The position numbers and the translations under genes are program-made. Below the pieces are notes generated by a model. It was not told where the DNA came from and ran no database searches. It saw only the letters and a program-made list of their open reading frames with translations. Shown in pieces: positions 5,229 through 5,732 of a stretch of DNA of 5,732 bases. How positions within the stretch are numbered: the first letter of the stretch is position 1; every line of letters begins with the position of its first letter. The stretch comes from Desulfosarcina sp. (lineage in GTDB: Bacteria > Desulfobacterota > Desulfobacteria > Desulfobacterales > Desulfosarcinaceae): NCBI GenBank assembly GCA_018224455.1, contig JAGTUY010000506.1, forward strand, positions 1-5,732. The letters run 5' to 3'.

Positions 5229-5732
5229 TCATCTCAATCGCGTGGTCAAGATGTCTGCCTCTCGTGTTGAGGCAACCGCCGCGGGGATGCCTTCGCGGAT
5301 GGTCCCATACCGGGGTGCCAAGCCGAGATCCTGCCACAGCAGGTCGGGGTCGACGGCGAGATTGAAATTGTAGCTGCGCACGGCACCCGGTGTTTCCAGG
5401 CCCGGGTTGGGGCGAATGCGTCGAAACGGGGTCAGCAGGGCCGTGGCCAGCAGGGCCAGCCATTGGGGCAACGGGCGTACGCGGGCATTCGGGTAGTGCT
5501 GCCTGGCGATGTCCAGGAATGTGGCCCATGTGGAGGGCAGGCGATCGCCGACGGGCAGGATGCCGGAATAGGATCGCTCCGCGCAGGCGATAATGGCCGC
5601 GGCCGCATCGGCGACGTGGAGGTGTGTGTAGATGTTTTTGCCGAGCCCCGGCAGAATCAGGCAACCGGCTTGCAGTTGGCGAAAATAAAGATCTCGAACG
5701 CCGTATACATGCGGCAACCGCAGGGCTGTGAA
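5229..5732 (-). CDS. NAD-dependent epimerase/dehydratase (extended SDR), C-terminal part
   Basis: The minus-strand frame is open from the window edge to a TGA at 5229-5231, giving the last 167 residues of a larger protein. The visible part starts FTALRLPHVYG, the R-x-P-x-x-Y-G motif that follows the catalytic Tyr-x-x-x-Lys in extended short-chain dehydrogenases such as sugar epimerases and 3-beta-HSD-like enzymes. Further on, NIYTHLHVADAAAAIIAC matches the conserved H-V-x-D-x-x-x-A helix, and GILPVGD the later substrate-domain strand. The Rossmann nucleotide site and the catalytic Tyr/Lys lie outside the window, so the substrate cannot be told; it could be a sugar nucleotide, steroid-like or hopanoid-related compound. 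A hydrophobic stretch (PQWLALLATALL) is probably part of the fold or a membrane-associating helix. The gene is convergent with the PAS gene, with 37 bp between stops and no clear terminator, and is richer in GC than its neighbour. The true start is beyond 5732. Confidence 0.85.
   Translation of the reverse strand, partial: FTALRLPHVYGVRDLYFRQLQAGCLILPGLGKNIYTHLHVADAAAAIIACAERSYSGILPVGDRLPSTWATFLDIARQHYPNARVRPLPQWLALLATALLTPFRRIRPNPGLETPGAVRSYNFNLAVDPDLLWQDLGLAPRYGTIREGIPAAVASTREADILTTRLR

Noticed and set aside
5158..5664. Second minus-strand frame and a plus-strand frame (5390-5593) over the SDR gene
   Set aside because: They are rich in Arg, Pro and Gly with no motif, whereas the overlapping SDR frame carries clear RxPxxYG and HVxD motifs.

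Overview
The window looks like a piece of a mesophilic, moderately GC-rich Gram-negative proteobacterial genome. A Desulfobacterota-like (delta-proteobacterial) origin is my best guess. It rests on the FtsH subtype, the single-PDZ HtrA protease and the DAK2-DegV fusion; no taxonomic marker gene is present. No RNA genes, IS elements, CRISPR arrays or integrase sites are visible.

Layout, left to right. Positions 3-113 hold the tail of an unidentified plus-strand gene. Next is an ftsH-type AAA+ zinc protease gene whose front end is damaged: a well-placed ribosome binding site and an FtsH-like N-terminus (from 149) are in a different frame from the catalytic body (192-1682). The two trans-membrane helices and the periplasmic domain between them are absent. 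After 101 bp comes a membrane-anchored HtrA/Deg-family serine protease with one PDZ domain (1784-2875). It is followed closely by a 599-residue protein that fuses a FakA-like DAK2 kinase to a FakB-like DegV fatty-acid-binding domain (2907-4706). A small stand-alone PAS protein of the LOV-like type, lacking the photoactive cysteine, follows at 4775-5191. Convergent to all of these, at the right edge, is the C-terminal part of an NAD-dependent epimerase/dehydratase (extended SDR) on the minus strand (5229 to beyond 5732).

How the genes may work together (inference). FtsH and HtrA are the two classic envelope quality-control proteases, one facing the cytoplasm and one the periplasm. Side by side they suggest a protein-stress module, similar in spirit to the FtsH plus DegP pair in transmissible stress-tolerance loci. 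The FakA-FakB fusion would phosphorylate fatty acids for phospholipid synthesis, so a membrane-maintenance theme is possible. The PAS protein has no output domain and would have to act through a partner. The SDR gene belongs to a separate transcription unit.

The points most worth a second look are the apparent microhomology-type internal deletion in ftsH, the one-polypeptide fatty acid kinase with Ser where FakB proteins carry a conserved His, and the cysteine-less LOV-like PAS protein.
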